Made by a program: the position numbers and the translations under genes
The notes under the pieces: generated by a model
Told to the model about the DNA's origin: nothing
The model's input: only the letters and a program-made list of their open reading frames with translations
Database searches by the model: none
Shown: positions 52,526-60,523 of the stretch, piece by piece
How the letters are laid out: each line of letters begins with the position of its first letter
Numbering within the stretch: the stretch's first letter is position 1
NCBI GenBank assembly: GCA_002331025.1
Contig: DCYG01000023.1
Location: 5,354-65,876 of the forward strand
Origin: Firmicutes bacterium UBA2116
Lineage (GTDB): Bacteria; Bacillota; Clostridia; Tissierellales; Sedimentibacteraceae
Direction of reading: 5' to 3'
DNA: 60,523 nt

Positions 52526-52788
52526 TTTGTAGCCTCCTCAATCATTTTCTTTAATTCTTCAGCTTCATTTATTGTCAGTCTTTTATCCTTCAGAAATGCT
52601 GCCGGAAATGATGGAAGCGAATTGTCAAAGGATTTTTCTAATTTTCTTATCATAGTGTAGGTCGTTGATTTTTTCCACCCCAGTTTTTCAAAGCATACTT
52701 TTGACAGCTCTGTTGAATTTACAGGTTCCGGTTCCCAAATAACATCCAAAAATTTATATTCCGCATCAAAAAGTTTAAATTCCTCCAT
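52522..52788 (-). CDS. BlaI/MecI-family repressor with internal deletion
   Basis: 88 residues against about 120-125 normally. The head EFKLFDAEYKFLDVIWEPEPVNSTELSKVC and WKKSTTYTMIRKL are the usual winged-helix start. The chain then jumps directly to EKSFDNSLPSFPAAFLKDKRL, the dimerisation helix, so about 35 residues (the wing and linker) are missing in frame. Either a non-functional repressor, which would leave the operon unrepressed, or a shortened dimerising inhibitor. Encoded upstream of the BlaR1-like gene with a 4-nt overlap. Confidence 0.8.
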   Translation of the reverse strand: MEEFKLFDAEYKFLDVIWEPEPVNSTELSKVCFEKLGWKKSTTYTMIRKLEKSFDNSLPSFPAAFLKDKRLTINEAEELKKMIEEATK

Positions 52789-52906
52789 AATATTACACCC
52801 TTAAGTTTATTTTGATAAACCTTTTTAATTAAGTCTATCATAATAAACCTGTTGTGTAAAGAAAAACCTTCTTAGCTTTTAGTGCAGCTTCCGGAGCATA
52901 TATTTA

Positions 52907-53722
52907 TTAATCTTCAAATTCACATCTATGCTTATCAAAAAAATCATAAGAATATCTGACACTTTCAAGCTCCGTCCATTTTACTACATTTAAATCTTTT
53001 GAATCAAGATTGTAGATTTTTGCATTTAATGTACCAAGCATAAACGGTGAGTGCGTAGAAATAATAAACTGACATTTTAATAATCTGGCAATTTGATTTA
53101 TTTTTTCTGCTAACAACACCTGATTAGCATGAGACAAAGAGACTTCCGGTTCGTCAAGCAGATATAATGCGTCCATCTCCAAGTAGTCATCCAATATCTG
53201 CAATGTTGTTTCTCCGTTAGAATATTTCTCCTGAGCAAATTTTATATATTCCATCTGCTTCCACATTTCTTTTGAAGAACGTATTGATTCAATCTCGCTC
53301 TTGGACATTCCTCTTTTCGCATGTTCATAGATATATCCTTCTGCAAGCACTTCCTCTTGCTGTATTTTCTTAATTTCGTATAGAATATCTTCACTTTTAA
53401 TATACTTGCTTTTTTCAGGTATACGTGTAAAATGTCTGCCTGCTTCATCTTCTCCCGACTCATAGCTACATTCATTCACAAAATTAGAAAAATATGCTAT
53501 ATTGCCATATTTATTGCAAGATGCATATTCTCTTCCTTCTAATTCAAGTTTATTCGCAATAATATTTAACAAAGTTGATTTCCCGGATGCATTGTTACCG
53601 TATAACACAGTAATAGGTTGGAATAAAAATAATTTTTCTGTTTTTTCAGCAAATACATGATAAGGAATTATTCACTTCCTTCTGTGATAATAGAAAACTA
53701 CTAAGATAAATAATACCTTTCA
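52907..53722 (-). pseudogene. ABC-type AAA ATPase, broken copy 2
   Basis: Over 230 codons it closely matches the intact ATPase at 37019-37846 (same GNNASGKST, YSNGETTLQIL and LYLLDEPEVSLS). The start codon is changed (ATGG to AAGG after the same AAGAAGGTGA site), and an 11-nt deletion after codon 17 shifts the frame, giving a stop shortly afterwards. An internal ATG at 53608 just before Walker A opens a 233-codon frame but lacks a ribosome site and the N-terminal strands. The downstream terminator hairpin is also lost. Best read as a recent pseudogene. Confidence 0.85.
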
Positions 53723-53739
53723 CCTTCTTTTTCTTTATT

Positions 53740-56643
53740 TTAGATAACTGTGCCTATTAGTTCATTTGCAATGTTAACACTATCCAACCTCATAATACTT
53801 TCTTCTGAACTTCCAAAGCTCAGAAAATTTATACTCCCATACCAAACAATCCTTTGATCAATTACTGCAAACTTCTGATGTATATTTGACTTGAAAATAA
53901 GGTTCGATCCTGTTAGTTTTATGGTATTAATCATATCTGAAAATTTTTCCCTATTCTTCCCTTTATAATCTGATTCAGGTCTTGTGATTATTGTAAGTTT
54001 AGCTCCATTGTTAATACCGTAAGACAGGATATTCAGCATCTGAGATAACCGTTTTTTTGTCATATATGGACTGACAATAACAATGTCTGATTTTGAAGAA
54101 AGGATGTCATTGCTGAATATTGTCATAAAATTATGATTATCAAAAATAGCATTTGTATCTTCAAACAGCTTACTGTCACTTTTAGCTGAATATCCTATGG
54201 CTGCATATCCTTTAAGCCTCTTTTGATACATTCGTTCAAGTACCCCAACATGAACATCCACATAGTCATAAATCTGAACTTCACTCTTTTTTTGATATAA
54301 TCTATGAAGTCTGCCGGCATATTGCTGAACAGTTCCTTTCCAGGCAACAGGCATTGCTAAAAATAGTGTGTCCAACCTTGGTTCGTCAAAACCTTCACCT
54401 ACAAACCTTCCTGTAGCAACAATAACAATATTATCATCCGGCGGAATGTTCAAAAGCTTTTCTATCTTATTTTTTCTTTCTTTAGCAGTCATTCCTCCAG
54501 TTAATTCAATTACGTTCGGAATAGTTTTCGATAATTCCTCTGCAATAAACTCAACGTGTGCTGTACGTTCAGTCAATATAATAGGGTTTCGCCCTTCTTT
54601 TACACATTTAATTACATCATCTATAATTAATCTATTACGTATTTGACTGGTACTTATTTCAGAATATATTTCCCCAATAGACCACTCCTTTTCGTCCTGA
54701 CTGACAGGCTTTCTAAACGGTGTAAAGCGGGGTATGATATAGTGCTCAAAAGGTCTTTTTTTAGCTTGTTCTTTTGCATCCACCTTGTATCTAACAGGAC
54801 CGCAATGCATGAATATTATAGGGTGATGACCATCCTGCCTTACCGGAGTTGCCGTCAATCCATATACATATTTTGCCGAAACATTTTTAAGAATTTGTTC
54901 AAAACTGAATGCAGGAACATGATGACATTCATCAACAATAACCATACCATAATCATGAACAGCATCTTTTACTTCATCACCTTTTACCAATGACTGCATA
55001 ACTGCAATATCAATAATTCCGCTTAAATTTTTCTTTCCACCACCAAGCTGTCCAATGATACTGCGAATCTTTTTTCGCCCTCGCTTTTTTACTGGTTCAT
55101 CAGGCAATTCTTCACCTATAGTCAAGAATTGGCTCAACCGATCTTTCCATTGCTCCAATAATTGCTGTGTATGAACAAGCACTAAAGTATTAACTTTCCT
55201 TTCATATATAAGTCTTGCACCTATTACAGTTTTTCCAAATGCTGTTGTTGCAGATAAAACTCCATTATTATAATTCAACATTTGACTTACGGCATCTGCT
55301 TGTTCATCACGAAGCTGACCATTAAATTTAACCTTTATGCTTTTACCGGAAAAAGTTTCATCAATCCATTTTATATCCGTTTTCAAATGTTCAAATAGCT
55401 TTACTAAATCCATATCGCAGCCTCTTGGTAGGCAAAGATAATCCATAGTTTCATCAGATAAAGAAATTATTCTTGGTTTATTAAATGTTGGTAATCTCAT
55501 AGCTTGTGCCTTATAAAAGTCAGGATTACGGAAAGCCGCCAATCGCTTCATAATGTTTAATGCTTTATTTGAGAACCCCTCCTTATATATATAAAGCATA
55601 TTAGCTTTTATTATATTAATGGCATCAGGAATATCATTCTCACTTACCATAACATCTATCCTATTCTTTTCCCAAGGCTTTATTTCTTCTTCATTATCAA
55701 TTTGTCTTAAATCTCCCAATTCATTGCTGTAGCCGAGCTGTGAAATGTAACCGTCTATATCTGTTTCATCCATCTTACGAATTCTGCTCAGGAACTGCCA
55801 CTGATCGTTATATGGTTTAAAATCTTCATCCACCATTACGCTGTTATTATTTTTTCGAGAATTAGACTGTAAAGGTAATGCAATCAAATTCCCAAGCCCA
55901 CCTTTGGGTAGTGTATCCTGATTAGGAAATAAACGATCATATGAATTAAATTTGATTTCATGCCTTATTGACATAGCGTGGGTTAAAAGGAGTGTGCCAA
56001 ATTTTCTGGCTTTTACTGCACTGATTTGTTCTTTAAAAAAGAACCAAACGTGTGCTCCATTCCCGGATTGAGATCTCTCAACCGCAAAAGGAATATTCTT
56101 TTCTGTACAAATATTTCTTAACGCATTTATATCTATCTGCCAACCATCATCATCAAAATCCATAGCAAGAAAGTAACATGTCTCATCGGGCAACATTGGA
56201 TAAATACCAAATATCGCCTTTCCTCTCAAGTGGCTTTCTATTGCAGAAACGTCGAGAATTGCATAATCTTTATTCACGCAGCTTGAACATTTAACTTTAG
56301 GCTTGCCACAAATTCCCTTTTCCCACTCATTCAGACAAACAGGAGAATATCCTGTTCTACCTTCTTTGTTCTGCCATCGTTTTGCATAAACATCTCCCCT
56401 ACCTTTAAATAAAGACATAAATAGATTGATTTTATCCTGTGGAGAGCTACAGTTGTTTATTTGTCCCGAACAATTATATTGGTCTAATGGTTCTCCTTCT
56501 TCCTTAGGTGTGATATGAATTTCACTGTTGAATACTGGTAACACTAAGCCAAGCTGATTTTTGAAATCTTCATTTTCAGCCTTCAATCTCATATTTTCTT
56601 CCAGCAATTCTTGATATTTTTCATAAAGTTCTTCATATTTCAT
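53740..56643 (-). CDS. TOTE-type primase/helicase with C-terminal PLD nuclease domain
   Basis: 967 residues. A short coiled coil (1-30) is followed by an archaeo-eukaryotic primase-like domain with MDFDDDGW (metal acidic residues) and SQSGNGAHVWFFF (catalytic Ser-x-His pattern). Then comes an SF2 helicase: TAFGKTVIGARLI, DECHHVPA, GLTATP, VGEGFDEPRLD and QYAGRLHR. The end (about 860-967) has HQKFAVIDQRIVWYGSINFL, an HKD phospholipase-D-type nuclease motif. This architecture is the one called TOTE conflict system in domain databases, proposed as anti-invader defence. It is next to type I restriction, consistent with a defence island. Activity untested. Confidence 0.85.
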   Translation of the reverse strand: MKYEELYEKYQELLEENMRLKAENEDFKNQLGLVLPVFNSEIHITPKEEGEPLDQYNCSGQINNCSSPQDKINLFMSLFKGRGDVYAKRWQNKEGRTGYSPVCLNEWEKGICGKPKVKCSSCVNKDYAILDVSAIESHLRGKAIFGIYPMLPDETCYFLAMDFDDDGWQIDINALRNICTEKNIPFAVERSQSGNGAHVWFFFKEQISAVKARKFGTLLLTHAMSIRHEIKFNSYDRLFPNQDTLPKGGLGNLIALPLQSNSRKNNNSVMVDEDFKPYNDQWQFLSRIRKMDETDIDGYISQLGYSNELGDLRQIDNEEEIKPWEKNRIDVMVSENDIPDAINIIKANMLYIYKEGFSNKALNIMKRLAAFRNPDFYKAQAMRLPTFNKPRIISLSDETMDYLCLPRGCDMDLVKLFEHLKTDIKWIDETFSGKSIKVKFNGQLRDEQADAVSQMLNYNNGVLSATTAFGKTVIGARLIYERKVNTLVLVHTQQLLEQWKDRLSQFLTIGEELPDEPVKKRGRKKIRSIIGQLGGGKKNLSGIIDIAVMQSLVKGDEVKDAVHDYGMVIVDECHHVPAFSFEQILKNVSAKYVYGLTATPVRQDGHHPIIFMHCGPVRYKVDAKEQAKKRPFEHYIIPRFTPFRKPVSQDEKEWSIGEIYSEISTSQIRNRLIIDDVIKCVKEGRNPIILTERTAHVEFIAEELSKTIPNVIELTGGMTAKERKNKIEKLLNIPPDDNIVIVATGRFVGEGFDEPRLDTLFLAMPVAWKGTVQQYAGRLHRLYQKKSEVQIYDYVDVHVGVLERMYQKRLKGYAAIGYSAKSDSKLFEDTNAIFDNHNFMTIFSNDILSSKSDIVIVSPYMTKKRLSQMLNILSYGINNGAKLTIITRPESDYKGKNREKFSDMINTIKLTGSNLIFKSNIHQKFAVIDQRIVWYGSINFLSFGSSEESIMRLDSVNIANELIGTVI

Positions 56644-56702
56644 CGTTTGATAAACATCCTTGTAATTTATTAATCCGAAGAATAAATCAATATCAATATT
56701 TC

Positions 56703-59700
56703 TTATCTGCGATTTCTAAGGGGCAAAATTACATCATTCAAAATTTGAGGATATACCTCTTCACGAAGCTTTTTGTTGTATTTTATTTTATTTGGCAGAG
56801 GATTTCTAGTATTCTTTCTATATGCTTCATAATCTTGAGAGTTTGTAAGTTGTGTCTCTCCTACCTGCTTATCTCGTTTTTCCCTGTAATTTTCTAAATA
56901 AAATTTTAATTCTTCATAGCCTACAAACCATTCATCAGATACTTTTTTAATGGCATCATGAATGGCTTGTTCTATCATATCGTTTAAGACATTAAGAATA
57001 TTCTTATTTTCAAACTTTGATGCATTCCCTTGGATTTCAAGCCATAATTGCATCATAACACTTCCAAGCTTAGGATTTTTAGAATGCAAATCTTTTATGT
57101 ATTTATCAATTTCTGCTCGACTTTTTTCCTTTGCCGCATGTGTAATATAGTCAGTGCTTGGTGTTTCTGCCGCTTTGATAGCGAACTCTTCATTGTGTGA
57201 TTGATAGCTATAAATATTGTCTTGGAAGTCAGAAGAATCTTCACTTGCAGTAGGTATGAAGGCTTGCATCAGGGATATAATATATTCATAATTTACTTCA
57301 TCAGTACGAACGGATATCAGTTCATACTCTATATTTAAAACACTGTCTTCCCCACCGTCTTTACCAATTCTTAGTTCTTCAAGGATATTGACATAGTATC
57401 CGTAATACTTCTCTATCTCTTCTTCTGTAATCATAAACTCAACAGGCAAAATCTCACTGTTGTATTCGGAATAAACTTGTACAGAGGCAAACCATCTGTC
57501 AAGTTCCTGAAATGCTTTTGCAAAGCTCCTCTTTTCTTCCCTTGTATTTAGATTTTGAACATCTTTAGGATCTGGAGCAATATTTCTCAATATATCAACG
57601 CATCTTTTAAATTCTTTCTTTGCTTCTTCAAAGGTTGGAGCCAGAACAAAATCCTCTCCTCCATTTGAATATAGTAACAGTGCTGTGTCAACTTCCTTTT
57701 TATAGATTGCAGGAGTTCTAAACGTTACAATTTGACCATAGGTCTTTCTCTTGTCATAAAGGCGGTTTGTTCTTGAGAATGTTTGAATAATATCATATGA
57801 TTGCTGCGGTGGCCTGTCTATAAATACTGTAGATAGACATGGCGCATCAAATCCGGTAAGCATACGATCACGTACAATGATAATATCTAACTGATTTGAA
57901 CGAAGCTGATATTGGTCGTCTTTTCTTGCCATTCTCTTGGTAATATCAGCATTGTATGCCTTAATGTTTTCAATTGACCACTTTGTACCGAATTCAGCAT
58001 TGTAATCCTTAATGGATTCCTTCATTTTATCTTGATTTACTGAGCTGTTCTCCTCATTTTCAGTAATGGTATATGTTACAGCGACCTTAGGAAAGTCCGG
58101 AAGTGTCATTTTCGTTTTCTCATCAATTTTGACTATTTCCCCGTCTTTATCAACAAGATTACCCTTTTTAAGCATTCCAAACAAGTCGTAATATCTTTGA
58201 GCTTGTTTTATGGAAGATGTGGTGAGAATTGCATTATAGGTCTGTCCCATCCCATTATCAAACCCCAATTTTTTACGAGATTTGTTTACAATTGATTTTA
58301 CAACCTCTACCATATGTTCTTGACTTTTATAAACAGACGGATCAATTAGCTTTTCTTTTTCCTCATTGTTTAAATAAAGTGGATCCTTACCTCTACTTCT
58401 TACGATATCATCTATAGTTTCTTCGGTTAACGTGTGCTTATATTCAACCTGAAATCCTAAGACTGCCTTGTCAACAATAGCTTCCTTTACGGTGTAACTG
58501 TGAAGTTCGTCTCCATATTGTCCTTTAGTAGTAGATGGCAAATCCCCCAATGTCTTTTTGTTATTTTCACCATAAATAGGTGTACCGGTAAACCCATACC
58601 ATAAAGAATCCTTAAAAAAGGTTTCAATCTGTCTCTTTTGCTGTGGAGATACAGCACGATGGCATTCATCCACAACAAATGCTATTCTTAAATTTCTTAT
58701 TCGCTCAATTTTCCTAATGTTCTTATTTTCTTTCTTCCATTTTTCGAACCTGTTAAGCATGGTGTTTATTTTCTGCTTTGTAGTTACTATCATCGTACGA
58801 TCTTGTGAATATAGCCTGTCAATAAGATTATTAGTATTGTTTGTTTCATCAACGTCAATAATGTCATCTTCTGCATAAGATGTAAATGCTTCTGTTGTCT
58901 GTTGATCTAAATCAGTTCTGTCTACTACGAATATAGTCTTTTCTATTGCCGGTATCTGGAGTAGATTCCTTGTAACCTTATAAGATGTCAATGTTTTTCC
59001 GGAACCTGTTGTATGCCATATGTATCCCGATTTTTGTGCCTTACTTGCTTCTTTTACAGCCTCTATGGCATGAATCTGGTATGGGCGAAGTAAAATTACA
59101 CTCTTTTTATCACTATCCAGTACAGAATATTGAAGTACCATGTTGTGAGCAGCGGGAATAGAAAGTACATCCTCTGCAAATTCCAAATATTCTGTCACCG
59201 GTCGATTGTTTTCATCCACCCACTTTGTCAAAAATCTGGAATTCATTTTATGGCTTGAAGCGATATATCGTGATTCACTGCCATTACTTATAACGAACAT
59301 CTGTAATGTTGAGAATATGCCTCTATACTTACCTTCCTTCATGTATTTATCTACTTGATGAAAGGCTTCCATATAATTGTGCTTTCGACTTTTTAACTCA
59401 ATTTGAATCATCGGAAGTCCATTTATTAACAGGGTTACATCAAATCTACGGTCCTGATCTTCAAATATTAACTTATCTCGTCTTACCTGATGAACTACTT
59501 GATATACTGTGTCACCACCGGCAACAGCATCGCGTCTTCCTACAATCAAGGGAACCTTACCAAGTGCAGCATTTTCTCTATTAAGGATAATTTTATATAT
59601 GCCATTTTCACCTGCCAACCACTTCCCGGCATCATAAGGAGTGTTAAATCCAGAAATAATATTTTTAATTTGTTCAAATTCTTGATCTGTAATAGGATTA

Positions 59701-59885
59701 TCATTCAAAACACTCAAGTTTTTATCCGTAATAATTTTACGAAAATTATCCCATAATTTACTTTCACTGTTCAAGTCTTCTCTATATTCCCATTGAGCAT
59801 ACCCTGATGCATTTTTTCCAGTGGAAAGCTGATTGATAAGTAATTTTTCCATTTCTGTTTCATGTTCAAAACTAATTTGCGCCAA
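56703..59885 (-). CDS. hsdR: Type I restriction enzyme, HsdR subunit
   Basis: 1060 residues, the usual HsdR length. N-terminal PD-(D/E)xK nuclease (VTLLINGLPMIQIELKSRK), motor domains with TTGSGKTLTSYK, VDECHRAVSP, YGFTGTPI and SRTNRLYDKRKTYGQIV, then a C-terminal helical domain that docks to the methylase core. It cuts unmodified DNA after ATP-driven translocation. The start codon is TTG at 59885, 7 nt after GGAGG. HsdM and a working HsdS are not in the window and should lie to the right. Promoter candidate at 59941-59969. Confidence 0.93.
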   Translation of the reverse strand: MAQISFEHETEMEKLLINQLSTGKNASGYAQWEYREDLNSESKLWDNFRKIITDKNLSVLNDNPITDQEFEQIKNIISGFNTPYDAGKWLAGENGIYKIILNRENAALGKVPLIVGRRDAVAGGDTVYQVVHQVRRDKLIFEDQDRRFDVTLLINGLPMIQIELKSRKHNYMEAFHQVDKYMKEGKYRGIFSTLQMFVISNGSESRYIASSHKMNSRFLTKWVDENNRPVTEYLEFAEDVLSIPAAHNMVLQYSVLDSDKKSVILLRPYQIHAIEAVKEASKAQKSGYIWHTTGSGKTLTSYKVTRNLLQIPAIEKTIFVVDRTDLDQQTTEAFTSYAEDDIIDVDETNNTNNLIDRLYSQDRTMIVTTKQKINTMLNRFEKWKKENKNIRKIERIRNLRIAFVVDECHRAVSPQQKRQIETFFKDSLWYGFTGTPIYGENNKKTLGDLPSTTKGQYGDELHSYTVKEAIVDKAVLGFQVEYKHTLTEETIDDIVRSRGKDPLYLNNEEKEKLIDPSVYKSQEHMVEVVKSIVNKSRKKLGFDNGMGQTYNAILTTSSIKQAQRYYDLFGMLKKGNLVDKDGEIVKIDEKTKMTLPDFPKVAVTYTITENEENSSVNQDKMKESIKDYNAEFGTKWSIENIKAYNADITKRMARKDDQYQLRSNQLDIIIVRDRMLTGFDAPCLSTVFIDRPPQQSYDIIQTFSRTNRLYDKRKTYGQIVTFRTPAIYKKEVDTALLLYSNGGEDFVLAPTFEEAKKEFKRCVDILRNIAPDPKDVQNLNTREEKRSFAKAFQELDRWFASVQVYSEYNSEILPVEFMITEEEIEKYYGYYVNILEELRIGKDGGEDSVLNIEYELISVRTDEVNYEYIISLMQAFIPTASEDSSDFQDNIYSYQSHNEEFAIKAAETPSTDYITHAAKEKSRAEIDKYIKDLHSKNPKLGSVMMQLWLEIQGNASKFENKNILNVLNDMIEQAIHDAIKKVSDEWFVGYEELKFYLENYREKRDKQVGETQLTNSQDYEAYRKNTRNPLPNKIKYNKKLREEVYPQILNDVILPLRNRR

Positions 59886-59940
59886 AGCAGAACCTCCAAA
59901 TTTATTATTTCAATAAATCTTTCGTACATTCTTTGAATAT

Positions 59941-59969
59941 ATTTTATCATAGTAATACATTTTCCTCAA
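59941..59969 (-). promoter_or_regulatory. Candidate sigma-A promoter of hsdR
   Basis: TTGAGG (59969-59964), 17-nt spacer, TAAAAT (59946-59941) on the minus strand, about 55 nt before the TTG start. This suggests hsdR can be transcribed separately from hsdM/hsdS. Confidence 0.45.
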
Positions 59970-60003
59970 TCAGAATATATAGCTGCATTAAAAGTATATT
60001 TAA

Positions 60004-60523
60004 TATAGTAACAATAACAATTATTACGCTTGGGAACAGCGTAAGTTGGGAGAAGTAGCCGATATTTTTGATGGAACGCACCAAACTCCGAAATATACTG
60101 ACTCAGGTGTTAAGTTTGTAAGCGTCGAAAATATTGCTACTTTGGAGACTGAAAAATACATCAGTCAGGAAGCTTATGAAAAGGAATACTCCAATAAACA
60201 AGCTGAAAAAGGTGACGTATTGATGACTAGAATTGGAGACATCGGAACAGCAAGAGCTATTGAAATTGATGAGTCTTTAGCGTATTACGTGACTTTAGCA
60301 TTACTAAAACCAAAGGAAATTGATTCAGATTTTCTTGCTTGGTTAATAAATAGTCCAGAGGTTCAACGAAATATTTGGAGACGTACACTACACATTGCTT
60401 TTCCCAAGAAAATCAATTTAGGAGAAATCAATCAAGTTGAAATGATGGTTCCCAAACCTGAAGAACAAGCCCAAATCGGCTCATTCTTCCGCATTCTCGA
60501 CCACCTTATCACCCTTCATCAGC
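60004..60523 (+). pseudogene. HsdS specificity half-gene, start-less and inverted (silent cassette?)
   Basis: The plus-strand frame is open from 60004 to the right edge (173 codons) and begins after TAA without any start codon. It reads AWEQRKLGEVADIFDGTHQTP, the conserved HsdS repeat junction, then a target-recognition domain (GDVLMTRIGDIGTARAIEI) and the conserved end EEQAQIGSFFRILDHLITLH. This is one half of a type I specificity subunit, opposite in strand to hsdR. No ribosome site or ATG precedes AWEQRKLGE, so it is not expressed as it stands. It fits a storage cassette that can be swapped into an active hsdS by inversion; it may also be a simple fragment. Confidence 0.8.

Noticed and set aside
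53242..53475. Alternative 77-codon frame within the broken ATPase copy
   Set aside because: Shadow of the homologous frame, which matches copy 1 throughout.

Overview
The window looks like chromosomal DNA of a low-GC, anaerobic, spore-forming member of the Clostridia. The reasons are AT-rich intergenic DNA, strong GGAGG-type ribosome sites, a collagen-like spore-surface gene behind a mother-cell sigma-type promoter, a degradative acyl-CoA operon under sigma-54 control, and a desulfoferrodoxin-like domain. I cannot name the genus. No tRNA, rRNA or CRISPR array was seen.

Left part (1-6.1 kb): the 5' end of a collagen-like gene, then a minus-strand operon of GIY-YIG-like protein, DUF6530-like protein, AAA+/VWA fusion and XRE-desulfoferrodoxin regulator. 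A group II intron (about 4108-5987) sits inside the ribosome-binding site of its first gene, and splicing would rebuild that site.

Main catabolic block (6.1-27.6 kb, minus strand): about 18 co-directional genes run from an HMG-CoA lyase-like gene through degradative HMG-CoA reductase, both aconitase X subunits, a Cys-rich small protein, an amidohydrolase, an AGCS symporter, CaiB-type CoA-transferase, enoyl-CoA hydratase, a complete Opp-type ABC importer, a DUF917 protein, a second crotonase and a SucCD-like acyl-CoA synthetase. A -24/-12 promoter precedes the first gene. Three TGTGCCA-type palindromes lie 105-186 bp further upstream, at the end of the gene for a PAS/AAA+ sigma-54 activator. 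The inferred flow is uptake and hydrolysis of an amide- or peptide-like compound, hydration of an unsaturated C6 acid to mevalonate, oxidation to HMG-CoA, cleavage to C2/C4 units, and ATP from an acyl-CoA. Anhydromevalonate or its conjugates are my proposed substrate; this is a hypothesis.

Middle (27.6-47.1 kb): accessory and regulatory genes. They include a MATE exporter, an OmpR-type two-component system, a VOC protein with a divergent double-MerR regulator, an ECF sigma/anti-sigma pair with an apparent ATT start codon and its own ECF-like promoter, TelA/XpaC, and two paralogous ABC exporters each with a TetR regulator. Several vestiges lie between them (DUF4179, permease tail, VOC head, EAL domain), so the region has been reworked by duplication and deletion.

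Right part (47.1-60.5 kb): a methyltransferase-like membrane protein, an AraC-GyrI-DUF3788 regulator, a BlaR1-like peptidase with a deleted BlaI, a broken second copy of the 37-kb ATPase gene, and a defence island: a TOTE-type primase/helicase/PLD protein, type I restriction HsdR, and at the edge an oppositely oriented, start-less HsdS half-gene that looks like a silent specificity cassette.
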